Shown: in pieces, positions 63,777 through 64,000 of the stretch | Layout: each line of letters starts with the position of its first letter | Position numbering within the stretch: position 1 is the stretch's first letter | Source of the DNA: Mycolicibacterium vulneris | GTDB taxonomy: Bacteria; Actinomycetota; Actinomycetes; Mycobacteriales; Mycobacteriaceae | Direction: 5' to 3' | NCBI RefSeq assembly: GCF_002104765.1 | Contig: NZ_NCXM01000004.1 | Coordinates: forward strand, 124,001 to 188,000 | Length of the DNA: 64,000 nt | Notes under the pieces: model-generated | The model's input: the letters and a program-made list of their open reading frames with translations, nothing else | What the model was told of the DNA's origin: nothing | Databases searched by the model: none | Program-made: the position numbers and the translations under genes

Positions 63777-63864
63777 GCCGTCCCCCTCCGCTTGCGCCCG
63801 GCAGATAATAGCAGCGCTGCCGACCTGAAATGAGGTGGCGGCCAGTCCGTTCCGGGCACGTGAT

Positions 63865-64000
63865 TCACCCGGCGTCGACGTGCCGGGAAAGGAAGTCCAG
63901 CACAGCGCCGGCGAAGATGTCGTTGCGGTCACCGGCCACCATGTGCCCGGCGCCGCGGACATCGGTGAATTCCACCTGCGGGAAACGCGCGAGGAATTCG
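63865..64000 (-). CDS. Alpha/beta hydrolase, C-terminal part only
   Basis: The last 45 residues of a hydrolase whose body lies beyond the window: FLARFPQVEFTDVRGAGHMV then AGDRNDIFAGAVLDFLSRHV. GAGHMVAGDRND carries the catalytic His of the fold, typical of bromoperoxidase/esterase-like members. Nothing further can be said. Confidence 0.7.
   Translation of the reverse strand, partial: EFLARFPQVEFTDVRGAGHMVAGDRNDIFAGAVLDFLSRHVDAG

Overview
The window is GC-rich, almost fully coding DNA from a slow-growing, non-tuberculous Mycobacterium. Most genes can be matched by remembered length, order and motifs to the Rv0756c–Rv0807 block of M. tuberculosis, here in inverted orientation. PhoP/PhoR, CYP51, CYP123, CYP126, the encapsulin CFP29 with its dye-decolorizing peroxidase, and six purine genes (purL, purQ, purS, purC, purB, purD) are all recognisable. 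The exact species cannot be fixed from the sequence alone; the accessory genes suggest the M. avium side of the genus.

Layout. 0–7 kb: a sterol-carrier-like protein, a CPBP membrane protease, purL, an M18 aminopeptidase, and the DyP–encapsulin operon. 7–19 kb: an accessory block with an SDR, a MOSC/ferredoxin-reductase/ferredoxin fusion, an alpha/beta hydrolase, two TetR regulators, a quinone-oxidoreductase-like protein, a HAD dehalogenase, a cupin, gene remnants, a YbjN protein, an epimerase, and an acyltransferase/wax-ester-synthase pair. Five copies of a 16-bp inverted repeat (TGGG-N8-CCCA) lie in three gaps between 9.6 and 12.2 kb and look like the operator of a small TetR regulon. 19–31.5 kb: purQ/purS, a secreted protein, a metallo-beta-lactamase-fold protein, an FAD dehydrogenase, a DUF2334 protein, a tandem pair of DHA2 exporters, a broken TetR gene, oligopeptidase B, purC and a membrane protein. 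31.5–40 kb: cyp126 with a truncated transporter, purB, a DUF429 protein, a TetR/Tat-esterase pair, gamma-glutamyltransferase and purD. 40–44 kb: deletion remnants (MarR, aldo/keto reductase), then a carboxymuconolactone-decarboxylase-like protein, a beta-hydroxyacid dehydrogenase, an SDR and aldehyde dehydrogenase. 44–52 kb: the TetR–cyp123–SDR–cyp51–ferredoxin–SnoaL–adhB–KSI–HIT cluster. 52–55 kb: phoPR, a protein made largely of decapeptide repeats, and tRNA-Thr. 55–57 kb: a ~2-kb decayed integrated element between duplicated tRNA 3' ends, carrying dodecin. 57–64 kb: cell-envelope and secreted proteins (TPR lipoprotein, DUF732, lytic transglycosylase, Pro-rich protein, LpqH-like lipoprotein, trypsin-like protease) and a partial hydrolase.

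Two themes stand out. First, gene decay is frequent: at least eight remnants or in-frame internal deletions sit among otherwise conserved genes. Second, many start codons lie 6–8 nt after a TAnnnT -10 box, which points to leaderless transcripts, including purL, purC, purD, dyp, ggt, the HIT gene and two regulators. Gene names given by homology to M. tuberculosis rest on memory of that genome, not on a search.
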